This document shows, piece after piece, positions 23,791 to 30,872 of a DNA stretch of 36,098 bases (position 1 is its first letter; every line of letters starts with the position of its first letter). The stretch spans positions 1 through 36,098 of the forward strand of contig CAAELZ010000046.1 of assembly GCA_900756945.1 (NCBI GenBank), read 5' to 3'. This DNA is from an uncultured Collinsella sp. Lineage in GTDB: Bacteria; Actinomycetota; Coriobacteriia; Coriobacteriales; Coriobacteriaceae. Position numbers and translations under genes: made by a program. The notes below the pieces were generated by a model, which saw only the letters and a program-made list of their open reading frames with translations, ran no database searches and was not told the origin of the DNA.

Positions 23791-24273
23791 ATGGCTCAAC
23801 CCAAGATTCTTCTTACGCGTATCGATGACCGTTTCATTTACGGGCAAGACGTTGAGCTGTGGAACGAAGCCGTGGGTTCCAACCTTGTCCTAATCGTCAA
23901 CGATGAGATCGCGGCGGATTCGCGCCAATGGGCACCAATGAGGGTGGCGGTGCCAGAAGGCGTTTGGACGCGGTTTTTCTCGGTGCAAAGGACCATCGAC
24001 ATCATTTATACCGCAACGCCGCGCCAATGGATTCTCATCATGGTGGCGTCGCCCACGGATGCACTCGCGCTGGTTAAGGGCGGTGTGCCAATAACCAAGA
24101 TCAGCATCGGCCATATGCGGGCGAGGGAGGGCAAGCGCTCTGTAACGCCTGCCGTTGCCGTAGGCGATGCAGATACCGCCGCCTTTAAAGAGCTGCAAGA
24201 GCTCGGCATAGAGCTAGAAATCCGTTATCTCCCCGGCTCCGACCCCGATCCCATCGAGAACCTGCTCACGTGA
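23791..24273 (+). CDS. Orphan PTS EIIB-like protein lacking the phosphorylatable His
   Basis: The 160-residue product is a paralogue of the EIIB at 12932 and aligns over its whole length (AQPKILLTRIDDRFIYGQDV..., LVKGGVPITKISIGHM, AAFKELQELGIELEIR). The usual active-site sequence RLVHGQV is RFIYGQD, so the His that carries phosphate is Tyr (residue 17). It therefore cannot act as a normal EIIB. No EIIA, EIIC or EIID genes are adjacent. The ribosome site is weak for both this ATG and the alternative at 23764. It may be a decaying copy or have a regulatory role. The frame is intact. Confidence 0.75.
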   Translation: MAQPKILLTRIDDRFIYGQDVELWNEAVGSNLVLIVNDEIAADSRQWAPMRVAVPEGVWTRFFSVQRTIDIIYTATPRQWILIMVASPTDALALVKGGVPITKISIGHMRAREGKRSVTPAVAVGDADTAAFKELQELGIELEIRYLPGSDPDPIENLLT

Positions 24274-24340
24274 TCTCCTGGGGGCGGAGGAAAAAGGATC
24301 ATTTTGCCCTTGCGAGGGACGCGCGCGATACCGCCTGTCA

Positions 24341-24492
24341 AAAACTATGTCCATTTACTACGTTTGATCGGCTATCGCCGAGCATGTCGAATTTGAGAAA
24401 AACAAAACCGCAGGTATACTGCTCACAAATGTAACAAAAACCGGTGCATGGTCGAGCAACCCGGGCTAAACGTAGTAAATGGGCATAGTTTT
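24341..24492. repeat. 152-bp element with 25-bp terminal inverted repeats (copy 1)
   Basis: The arm at 24341-24365 (AAAACTATGTCCATTTACTA, then CGTTT) matches the reverse complement of 24468-24492 with one mismatch. Inside, AAAACCGCAGGTA occurs with its CAGGTA 70 bp from the left end, exactly as in the copy at 34760. No protein is encoded. The rest of the gap 24274-24599 contains only this element and the following terminator. Confidence 0.8.
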
Positions 24493-24535
24493 GATATGTC
24501 ACTCATACAGTCACAGCGAAAATGAGCCCAAAAGA

Positions 24536-24573
24536 TGAAAAAGCGCCCGTCGGCAGTGGTGCCGGCGGGCGCT
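24536..24573 (-). terminator. Terminator of galM (minus strand)
   Basis: AGCGCCCG-CGGC pairs with GCCG-CGGGCGCT and on the minus strand runs into CTTTTTC. Confidence 0.88.
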
Positions 24574-24599
24574 GCTGTGCGATATGTTGCGTTGTGGGC

Positions 24600-25652
24600 T
24601 TAGTGCCTCATAAAGTGGTATTCGATCACATTGCTGTAGGGGTGACCTGGGCCCACAATGCCCTGCGGGAACAGCGGCTGGTGCGGCGTGTCGGGGTACA
24701 TCTCTGCCTCGAGGGCAAAGCCGGCGCCCCAGCTATAGTTGGCATCGTCCTTGGCGTGCTCGTCGCCCAGCCAGTTGCCGGTGTAGAGCTGCACGCCCGG
24801 TGCGGTGGTGTAGTAGTCCAGCTCGCGACCGGTCCACATCTCCTCAACGTGCATCGCGCGGCGCAGGTTGCGGCCGTACTGATAGCCATCGATGCACAGG
24901 CAGTGATCGTAGCCACGGGCCTGCTTGATCTGCGGGTCGTCGGCCTCCATGCCGGGTGCGACGGGGCGAAGCTCGCGAAAGTCAAACGGTGTTCCCTCGA
25001 CCGGAGCAATCTCGCCGGTGGGGATGTTCTGCTCGTTAATGGGCAGGTAGTGGGCGGCGTTGGCGACAAAGAAATGTTCGCAGTCCATGCCGGCGTTATG
25101 GCCTGCAAGGTTAAAGTACGTGTGGTTGGTCATGGACACGTAGGTGGCGCGGTCGCTCTCGCAGCCATAATCGATGCGGAAGACGCCGGTGCGCGTAACG
25201 GTAAACACGGCCGTAAAGGTTCGGTTGCCGGGCAGGCCCAGCTCACCATCCTTAAGCGAGGTGGTCATGCGCACGGCGTTATGGACCTCGTCGAGCTCAA
25301 CATCCCACACACGTTTGTGCAGACCGTGCTCAAGGTCGCTGTGCAGGTTGTTGGCGCCCTCGTTGGCGGGCATATGCCAGTCTGTGCCGTCGATGGCGAT
25401 CGTGGCGCCAGCGGTGCGGTTTGCCACAGGGCCGATGGTCGCGCCAAAGCAGGCGGGGTTGTCAAAGTAATCCTCGAGCTTATCGAAGCCCAGCACCACA
25501 TCGCGCACGTTGCCGGCAATGTCGGGCACATCGATACCAAGCACCGTGGCGCCATAGTCCATAATGCGAACGCAGATCTCGGGCCCGTTGAGGGTGTAAC
25601 GATGAACGGGGGTACCGCACGGCGCGGTGCCGAAAAGCTCGGAAGTGATCAT
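24600..25652 (-). CDS. galM: Galactose mutarotase (aldose 1-epimerase)
   Basis: The 350-residue protein is a full GalM-type mutarotase, which interconverts alpha and beta anomers of galactose or glucose. The active-site features are present: ATIGPVANRTAGA, the His of MTNHTYFNL, the substrate region TPFDFRE and RGYDHCL, and the catalytic Glu in FALEAEMYPD. It is cytoplasmic, with no signal peptide. ATG at 25652 follows AGGA at 5 nt. It is divergent from a DeoR-type regulator gene, which may control it, and sits near the lactose-type PTS, consistent with a role in galactoside use. Confidence 0.92.
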   Translation of the reverse strand: MITSELFGTAPCGTPVHRYTLNGPEICVRIMDYGATVLGIDVPDIAGNVRDVVLGFDKLEDYFDNPACFGATIGPVANRTAGATIAIDGTDWHMPANEGANNLHSDLEHGLHKRVWDVELDEVHNAVRMTTSLKDGELGLPGNRTFTAVFTVTRTGVFRIDYGCESDRATYVSMTNHTYFNLAGHNAGMDCEHFFVANAAHYLPINEQNIPTGEIAPVEGTPFDFRELRPVAPGMEADDPQIKQARGYDHCLCIDGYQYGRNLRRAMHVEEMWTGRELDYYTTAPGVQLYTGNWLGDEHAKDDANYSWGAGFALEAEMYPDTPHQPLFPQGIVGPGHPYSNVIEYHFMRH

Positions 25653-25858
25653 TTGGTTCCTAACATCGAGGTATTTCGGACAAACTGTAGCGCGAACAGG
25701 CAAGATTATCACTACACCCCACTAAAGCAGATGGTATTTTTCTCAAAAAAGTGATGATTGGAGCTGTGCGGGCGTTCATTTTTGACGCGCACGAGTCTGA
25801 TACAATTTGTTCGTTACTGTTTGAATGATATGCGCGCAAAGAACAGCGAGGATTCATC

Positions 25859-26623
25859 GTGATTAAGGCAGAACGACAGGATAAGGTTCGACAACTGCTC
25901 GAAGAGCAGGGCACGGTCTCGGTCAAGGAGATTTCGGATGCGCTGGGCGTCTCGGATATGACGATTCGCCGCGACCTCGAAGAACTTGCGAGCCTGGGCG
26001 AGATCGAGCGCGTGCACGGCGGAGCCCGCAGTGCGCAGGGCCGTCCCCACGCTATGTTGCGCCATGAGTATTCGCACAGCGAAAAGCGCACTAAGCATGC
26101 CGAGGAAAAGCTGCAGATTGCGCGCCGTGCTGTGGAGCTTATCGAGGAGGGCTCGACCATCTTTTTGGGCACGGGCACCACGGTTGAGCAGATGGCCTCG
26201 ATGCTGCCGACGTTTCGCCTGCGCATTGTGACCAATTCGCTTTCGGTGTTTAACCTGCTCGAGGCGCGCGAAGACTGCGAGCTGTGCCTCGTGGGCGGTA
26301 TGTACCGTCGCCGCACCGCCGCTTTTGTGGGACCAACGGCCGAGGATACCCTGCGCGCGCTGGGCATCGATGCGGCGTTTATCGGCGCCAACGGCATCTT
26401 GGACGGTGACGTGTCTACGTCCAACATGGACGAGGGCCGTATCCAGCAGCTCGCCTTTAGCAAGGCCGACTCGCGCTACCTGATCGCCGACTCCAGCAAG
26501 ATCGGCAAGCGCGACTTCTACACCTTCTGCCGCCTGGACAGCTTGGACGCCGTGGTGTGCGAGCCGGATATTGCCGACGAGGACCGCGCCGCCATCGAGG
26601 AGCACACGCAGGTCATCTGCTAG
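25859..26623 (+). CDS. DeoR-family sugar-metabolism repressor
   Basis: The 254-residue protein has a DeoR N-terminal winged helix (RQDKVRQLLEEQGTVSVKEI, SDALGVSDMTIRRDLEELAS, IERVHGGA; residues 6-56) and a C-terminal DeoRC sugar-phosphate sensor (FLGTGTTVEQMASML, IVTNSLSVFNLL, VGGMYRRRTAAFVGPTA, DSSKIGKRDFY). It starts at GTG 25859 with GCGAGGA 7 nt upstream. It is divergent from galM with a 206-bp shared promoter region. Family members such as LacR respond to tagatose-6-phosphate, which would suit this locus, but the target genes are inferred. Confidence 0.88.
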   Translation: MIKAERQDKVRQLLEEQGTVSVKEISDALGVSDMTIRRDLEELASLGEIERVHGGARSAQGRPHAMLRHEYSHSEKRTKHAEEKLQIARRAVELIEEGSTIFLGTGTTVEQMASMLPTFRLRIVTNSLSVFNLLEAREDCELCLVGGMYRRRTAAFVGPTAEDTLRALGIDAAFIGANGILDGDVSTSNMDEGRIQQLAFSKADSRYLIADSSKIGKRDFYTFCRLDSLDAVVCEPDIADEDRAAIEEHTQVIC

Positions 26624-26733
26624 CTAACGCTGCAGACGATACTTCCGTCCTCTGCCGGCGCGGGGATTATCGCTTCACAATGACGTGCAGAATGACATGC
26701 ATATACGCTCGGGCCAAGTATTCAGCTTGTGGG

Positions 26734-27039
26734 CTAGACCAGGCGGGCGTAGTCCAGTGACTGATGAAAGATGTGGGCGATATAGATTGTTTCGTGCTCA
26801 AACTTGTATAGACACACGTAGTTGTTGACGGGAAACGAACGGTAATTACGTGCCGCCAGCTCTTGTATGTGCGAGAGGGGACGTAAAAGCGGCTGCTCGC
26901 GAAGCAGATCAAGCTGATATTCAAACTCAGCGATAAAATTGCCTGCTGCACGCGGATTCTTGAGGATTTGAGCAAGGTATCCGACAGTACTCTCGTACTC
27001 ATATCGTGCGCTTTTGAGTATTACGACGTTATAGGTCAT
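26734..27039 (-). CDS. ParE/RelE-family toxin
   Basis: The 101-residue protein fits the ParE/RelE superfamily: ILKSARYEYESTVGYLAQIL, LREQPLLRPL, and the C-terminal RSFPVNNYVCLYKFEHETIYIAHIFHQ, with the basic and aromatic residues common in these toxins. ParE members block gyrase and RelE members cut mRNA; the sequence alone does not decide. Its start lies inside the end of the upstream antitoxin gene (11-bp overlap), the usual layout. Codon use is more A/T-rich than in surrounding genes. Confidence 0.85.
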   Translation of the reverse strand: MTYNVVILKSARYEYESTVGYLAQILKNPRAAGNFIAEFEYQLDLLREQPLLRPLSHIQELAARNYRSFPVNNYVCLYKFEHETIYIAHIFHQSLDYARLV

Positions 27040-27295
27040 ATTTGTCTCGCATCGCGGTCGCGAAGGAGTCGTAGTCGCTGTAGTCGCCTTGCGATATCTC
27101 GTCTTCTGCCAGCATCATACGAGACAGCAGCTTGGCTTTGGCGATTTCTTCTTGCATGAGGCGATACTGGTCGCTGCTGATGCAGTGCATGGCCTCGTAG
27201 CCGTTCTTAGTTACGGTGACGTCGCGCTCAGACTCAACAAGTGCGGTGAATGTGGCAGTGTCCTTCATGTCTCGGACGGGCACACAGATGGGCAT
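27029..27295 (-). CDS. Phd/YefM-type antitoxin
   Basis: The 88-residue product begins MPICVPVRDMKDTATFTALV and contains the Phd/YefM pattern (DVTVTKNGYEAMHCISSDQY), then a helical, acidic C-terminus that would wrap the toxin. ATG at 27295 follows AAGGAGA. It is the first gene of the toxin-antitoxin operon and very likely represses it. The divergent ATPase gene begins about 300 bp away, with repeats in the shared gap. Confidence 0.85.
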   Translation of the reverse strand: MPICVPVRDMKDTATFTALVESERDVTVTKNGYEAMHCISSDQYRLMQEEIAKAKLLSRMMLAEDEISQGDYSDYDSFATAMRDKYDL

Positions 27296-27361
27296 AAGTA
27301 TCTCCTTCGCATTGGGACATAATTGTACCACGCCGTATCGAATAGTCGGCATCGTTGAATT

Positions 27362-27418
27362 GTCTTGATCTGTAACAGATAGACGCCCAAAACCGGGTTT
27401 AGTGTTACAGATCGAGAC
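27362..27418. repeat. 57-bp hairpin repeat, copy 1
   Basis: Arms GTCTTGATCTGTAACA (27362-27377) and its near complement at 27403-27418 (one G/T change) enclose a 25-nt centre. The same 57-bp design occurs three times after the ATPase gene. Copy 1 lies just upstream of the antitoxin gene. Confidence 0.88.
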
Positions 27419-27447
27419 GGCTCGGCATAGCATCCGTTATACATGAA

Positions 27448-27565
27448 GCTCGGTATTATTGTATGTTTAGACCAATGCAATGGTCGGTATTTTTGTAGCT
27501 ATAAGCTCATTTAAAGCTCGGTATTTTTGTATTATTAGATATATCTGAAGGTCGGTATTTTTGTA
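27448..27565. repeat. Four 16-bp direct repeats at exact 34-bp period (iteron-like)
   Basis: Copies of GGTCGGTATTTTTGTA (or GCTCGGTATTTTTGTA) start at 27448, 27482, 27516 and 27550, each 34 bp from the last. Copy 1 has one change (TATTATTGTA). The 18-bp spacers differ and are A/T-rich. The array ends 32 bp before the ATPase ATG, so it is placed for operator use. Confidence 0.92.
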
Positions 27566-27597
27566 AACTAGCACGTAAATTATGCTGAGGTGAGATT

Positions 27598-28968
27598 ATG
27601 TTTAAACGGAAGGCATATGATCGTCTGCAGGAGTGGAAAGAACGCTCGCAAGGGCGCACTGCGGTGCTTATTGAGGGTGCAAGACGCGTTGGCAAAACGA
27701 CGCTCGTCAAGTGCTTCGCGCAAAATGAATACAAGGATTATCTGTATATTGACTTTTCGGCTGCTAGCAAAGCCACGCTCGATATATTTCTGAACCATCG
27801 TGAAGATGTCGATCTTTTTTTACGCATGCTTCAGCTGCAGTATGGTAAGGCCCTCGAACCGAGAGAGTCGCTGGTCATTTTTGATGAAGTGCAGCGGTTT
27901 CCCATCGCGCGCGAATACATAAAGCATCTTGTAGAAGACGGCAGATTTGATTACATCGAGACAGGCTCTCTTGTCTCCATCAAAAAGAATGTCGATAGCA
28001 TTGTCATACCGTCAGAGGAAGAAAGAATCCCTCTCGAGCCCCTCGATTTTGAGGAGTATCTTTGGGCGACCGGAAAAGATCTTTATGCAGAAGAGATCCG
28101 TAAAGCGCGCGAATCTCGGACCGCGCTTCCGGACGGCGTTCATGCGACGTGCATGAGATTATTTGATGAGTATATGCTTGTCGGTGGTATGCCTCAGTCG
28201 GTCGACTCCTTTGTGGCAGAGAATGATTTTAGAGGATGCGACAGGGTTAAACGGCAGATTATCGCACTGTACAGGGAGGACATTGCCAAGTTTGGAGGTT
28301 CGGACGCTAGACGTGCGCGGGCGGTTTATGACGATATTCCGGGTCAATTATCTGCGGCAAATAAACGGTTCAAATTTGACAGCTTGGAGAAGGGGTCCCG
28401 TTTTGAGACATATGAGTCGGCGTTAATCTGGCTTGAGGATGCGCGACTGATTAACCGTTGCTATTTATGCAGTGATCCGAGCGTGGGTTACCGCCTGCAC
28501 GAGGACGCGTCTTCGCTTAAATGCTATATGGCGGACACGGGATTGCTCGTGAGCTTGGCGTTTGATGATGGTCCGGACCTTATGGATGTTCATAGAGACA
28601 TTCAATTTGGTAGAATTTCAATTAATAAAGGAATGCTAATCGAGAACATCGTGGCGCAGCAGCTTAAGAGTCTGGGGCATTCGCTTTTTTATTACAGCTG
28701 GCAGGAGCCTTCCAAAACAGAGGGGAGTCGGCCCAGAACGCGTGAAATTGATTTTCTTGTTTCGCGCGGCTTTGAAGACGCGGCTGGAAAACCGCGGGTC
28801 ACTCCTGTTGAAGTTAAATCTTCCAAATCGTATTCAACAATCTCGCTTGACGATTTCGGCAGACGATTCGAACGACGAGTCGGAGAAGAGATAGTTCTTC
28901 ACCCAAAACAGCTCAGGGCTGAAGGGCATAGGATATATCTACCTCTGTATATGACGATCTTTATCTGA
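27598..28968 (+). CDS. COG1373-type AAA ATPase with DUF4143
   Basis: The 456-residue protein has a P-loop: Walker A GARRVGKTT (residues 27-35, K33) and Walker B LVIFDEVQ (D96, E97). The DUF4143 region follows (about 190-370). At the C-terminus there is a PD-(D/E)XK-like segment, REIDFLVS...TPVEVKS (E383, D385, E405, K407). These ATPases are frequent in gut bacteria, carried in variable numbers, and have no settled function. GAGGTG precedes the ATG. Base use is clearly more A/T-rich than the sugar genes. It lies back to back with a toxin-antitoxin operon and between hairpin repeats, which suggests an accessory unit acquired by transfer. Confidence 0.88.
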   Translation: MFKRKAYDRLQEWKERSQGRTAVLIEGARRVGKTTLVKCFAQNEYKDYLYIDFSAASKATLDIFLNHREDVDLFLRMLQLQYGKALEPRESLVIFDEVQRFPIAREYIKHLVEDGRFDYIETGSLVSIKKNVDSIVIPSEEERIPLEPLDFEEYLWATGKDLYAEEIRKARESRTALPDGVHATCMRLFDEYMLVGGMPQSVDSFVAENDFRGCDRVKRQIIALYREDIAKFGGSDARRARAVYDDIPGQLSAANKRFKFDSLEKGSRFETYESALIWLEDARLINRCYLCSDPSVGYRLHEDASSLKCYMADTGLLVSLAFDDGPDLMDVHRDIQFGRISINKGMLIENIVAQQLKSLGHSLFYYSWQEPSKTEGSRPRTREIDFLVSRGFEDAAGKPRVTPVEVKSSKSYSTISLDDFGRRFERRVGEEIVLHPKQLRAEGHRIYLPLYMTIFI

Positions 28969-29031
28969 TCGGTGGAATGCGGCCAAAAAGGGGGCATGCG
29001 GCTGAGATTGTCAGCCCGGTCTATTTTATTT

Positions 29032-29249
29032 GTCTCGATCTGTAACAGCTAGGGGCGAAAACACAAGCTAGTTGTTACAGATTTAGATTGAAGGGATTGG
29101 CTCGCACGTTTATCTAAATCTGTAACAACTAGACGTCCAAAACCGGTTTTAGTGTTACAGATTGAGACAATTCGGCCTGGTCGGTCCCTTTCATCTCAAT
29201 CTGTAACAGTTGGGACTGAAAAGCTCGGCTGGATGTTACAGATCGAGAC
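29032..29249. repeat. Tandem array of three 57-bp hairpin repeats (copies 2-4)
   Basis: Copies at 29032-29088, 29112-29168 and 29193-29249 have the same arms, ATCTGTAACA on the left and TGTTACAGAT on the right, extended by variable GTCTCG/CGAGAC. Each has a 25-nt centre. Gaps are 23 and 24 bp, giving an 80/81-bp period. The stretch 28969-29366 holds these repeats and the lacG terminator, and no gene. Confidence 0.92.
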
Positions 29250-29268
29250 AAACGGCTTCCGACCTGCA

Positions 29269-29312
29269 CAAAAAGACCGGGGGCGGCGCGCCGTGTGACG
29301 TGCCGCCCCCGG
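29269..29312 (-). terminator. Terminator of the lacE-lacG operon (minus strand)
   Basis: CCGGGGGCGGC (29277-29287) pairs with GCCGCCCCCGG (29302-29312); on the minus strand it is followed by TCTTTTTG. Confidence 0.92.
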
Positions 29313-29366
29313 CTGAGAAATGGGGACAAGTTATGTGAGTGGGGCAATGCCGCTCGTCGCAAGCCA

Positions 29367-30806
29367 CTAGTCCAGATGACGGGTCTGCGCCACGTGCTTG
29401 TACCAGTAGGCGCTCGCCTTGGGCGTGCGCTTTTGGGTCTTAAAGTCTACGTAGAAGAAGCCATAGCGCTTGTTGTAGCCGTTGGTCCAGGAGAACTGAT
29501 CCTGCAGGCTCCACAGGAAGTAGCCGCCCACGTTGACGCCCACCTCCATGGCCTTAAGCAGCCAGCGCAGGTGCTGCTCGATGTAGTCGATGCGCGGCTG
29601 GTCGTCCACAAAACCGTCCTTGTAGGGGTCCTTGTAGCCCATGCCGTTTTCGGTGATGAAGATCTGCTTGTAGTTGGGGTAGCGCTGCTTAATGTAGACG
29701 AGCAGATCGAACAGACCCTCGGGATAGATGATCCAGTCCCAGTCGGTGGTGGGGATGCCGGGCTTGTTCACGTGCTCGCCAATACCCTTGACGCGCCAGC
29801 GGCCGGTGCCCTTCTCGCCCGTACCGTTGTGGTGCAGGTCGTTCTCGCCGTCGTAAGCCTTGAGGAAGCGGCACTGGTAGTTGTTGACACCCAGGTAATC
29901 GTTGTAGAGCGCAGCCTCGCGCATGATTTCCAGATCCTCGTCCATGATCTCGATGGTGCCGCCCGAGATGGCGGCCAGGCGGTTGGCGCACTCGAGGGTG
30001 TCGGGGGCATAGTCGCCGCGGAAGGTGGCGTCGAGCAGGAACTGGTTTTGCAGCACGTGCTCGTTGTTGGCGGCCTTGATGTCGGCGGGGTCGTTCTCGT
30101 TGAGCGGGTACTTAAACTCCAGCGACTGAATGACGCCGATCTTGCCCTTAAAGCCGCCGTTGTGGAAGGCCAGCACAGCCTTGGCGTGGGCGAGCATCAT
30201 GTTGTGCTCGCACTGGAAGGCCTCGGCCAGATGAGCTTTGACGCCACCGGGGAAGGTGCCCTCGATGTAGGTGTTGGAGGCGTCCGCCCAGATCTCGTTA
30301 AAAGTGAACCAATAGGTTACCTGGTCGGCGTACTCCTTAAAGCAGAAGGTGGCAAAGTCCACAAAGGCGTCGATGGTCTCGCGATTGAGGAAGTCGCCCT
30401 TCTCAAAGAGGGGCAGCGGCGTGTCGAAGTGATGCAGCGTGACAAACGGCTCAACGTGGTGCCTGTGGCACTCGGCAAAGAGGTCGTGGTAGAACTGCAC
30501 GCCCTCGGGGTTCACCTTGCCGGTGCCCTCGGGGAAGATGCGGCTCCAGGCGATGGAGAGGCGAATACCGTTGATGCCAAACTCCTCGCACAGCTCCAGG
30601 TCCACCGGATACTGGTTGTAGAAGTCGGAGGCGGGATCGGGAGAGAAGCGACCCTGGGCTTCCAGAAAGTCGTCCCAGGCAACCTTGCCCTTACCGTGAG
30701 TGCGGGTCTCGCCCTCTACCTGGTAGGCAGCAGTGGCGCCGCCAAAGACAAAGTCCTCGGGAAACTGCGCAGGCGGGTTGGTGACGCTAGCAGGGTTAAC
30801 GGACAT
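29367..30806 (-). CDS. lacG: 6-phospho-beta-galactosidase (GH1)
   Basis: The 479-residue enzyme is a complete GH1 glycosidase. The acid/base Glu is E171 (TFNEIW) and the nucleophile is E386 (ITENG). The phosphate-binding loop of 6-phospho-glycosidases is present: S439, K446 and Y448 in SWTNGYNKRYG. The C-terminal region (GYFLWSLQDQFSWTNGYNKR, YGFFYVDF) is closest in feel to LacG of staphylococci and streptococci. It would cut lactose-6-phosphate into galactose-6-phosphate and glucose in the cytoplasm. It follows the lactose-type EIICB gene in the same operon. 6-phospho-beta-glucosidase is the alternative activity. Confidence 0.88.
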   Translation of the reverse strand: MSVNPASVTNPPAQFPEDFVFGGATAAYQVEGETRTHGKGKVAWDDFLEAQGRFSPDPASDFYNQYPVDLELCEEFGINGIRLSIAWSRIFPEGTGKVNPEGVQFYHDLFAECHRHHVEPFVTLHHFDTPLPLFEKGDFLNRETIDAFVDFATFCFKEYADQVTYWFTFNEIWADASNTYIEGTFPGGVKAHLAEAFQCEHNMMLAHAKAVLAFHNGGFKGKIGVIQSLEFKYPLNENDPADIKAANNEHVLQNQFLLDATFRGDYAPDTLECANRLAAISGGTIEIMDEDLEIMREAALYNDYLGVNNYQCRFLKAYDGENDLHHNGTGEKGTGRWRVKGIGEHVNKPGIPTTDWDWIIYPEGLFDLLVYIKQRYPNYKQIFITENGMGYKDPYKDGFVDDQPRIDYIEQHLRWLLKAMEVGVNVGGYFLWSLQDQFSWTNGYNKRYGFFYVDFKTQKRTPKASAYWYKHVAQTRHLD

Positions 30807-30829
30807 GATGATCCAATCGTCTAAATCGA

Positions 30830-30863
30830 AGGGCCAGCCGGTCTTGGATGGTCGGCTGGCCCT
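30830..30863 (-). terminator. Hairpin between lacE and lacG
   Basis: AGGGCCAGCCG (30830-30840) pairs perfectly with CGGCTGGCCCT (30853-30863). There is no strong T-tract on the minus strand, so it more likely adjusts or protects the message between the two genes than ends it. Confidence 0.6.
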
Positions 30864-30872
30864 AGGCGTTAC

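Noticed and set aside
24336..24501. TGTCA target-site duplication around the 152-bp element
   Set aside because: TGTCA occurs on both sides, but on the right it is 4 bases away from the arm, so it is not a proper duplication.
24522..25754. Plus-strand open frame opposite galM
   Set aside because: It is a mirror frame of galM and crosses a terminator.
27448..27565. CRISPR array or plasmid origin
   Set aside because: The 16-bp repeats and 18-bp spacers are too short for CRISPR. No replication initiator gene is present, so an origin is not supported.
29032..29249. CRISPR array
   Set aside because: Spacing is regular, but the units are 57-bp imperfect palindromes that differ from each other, the gaps are only 23-24 bp, there are three units, and no cas gene is near.
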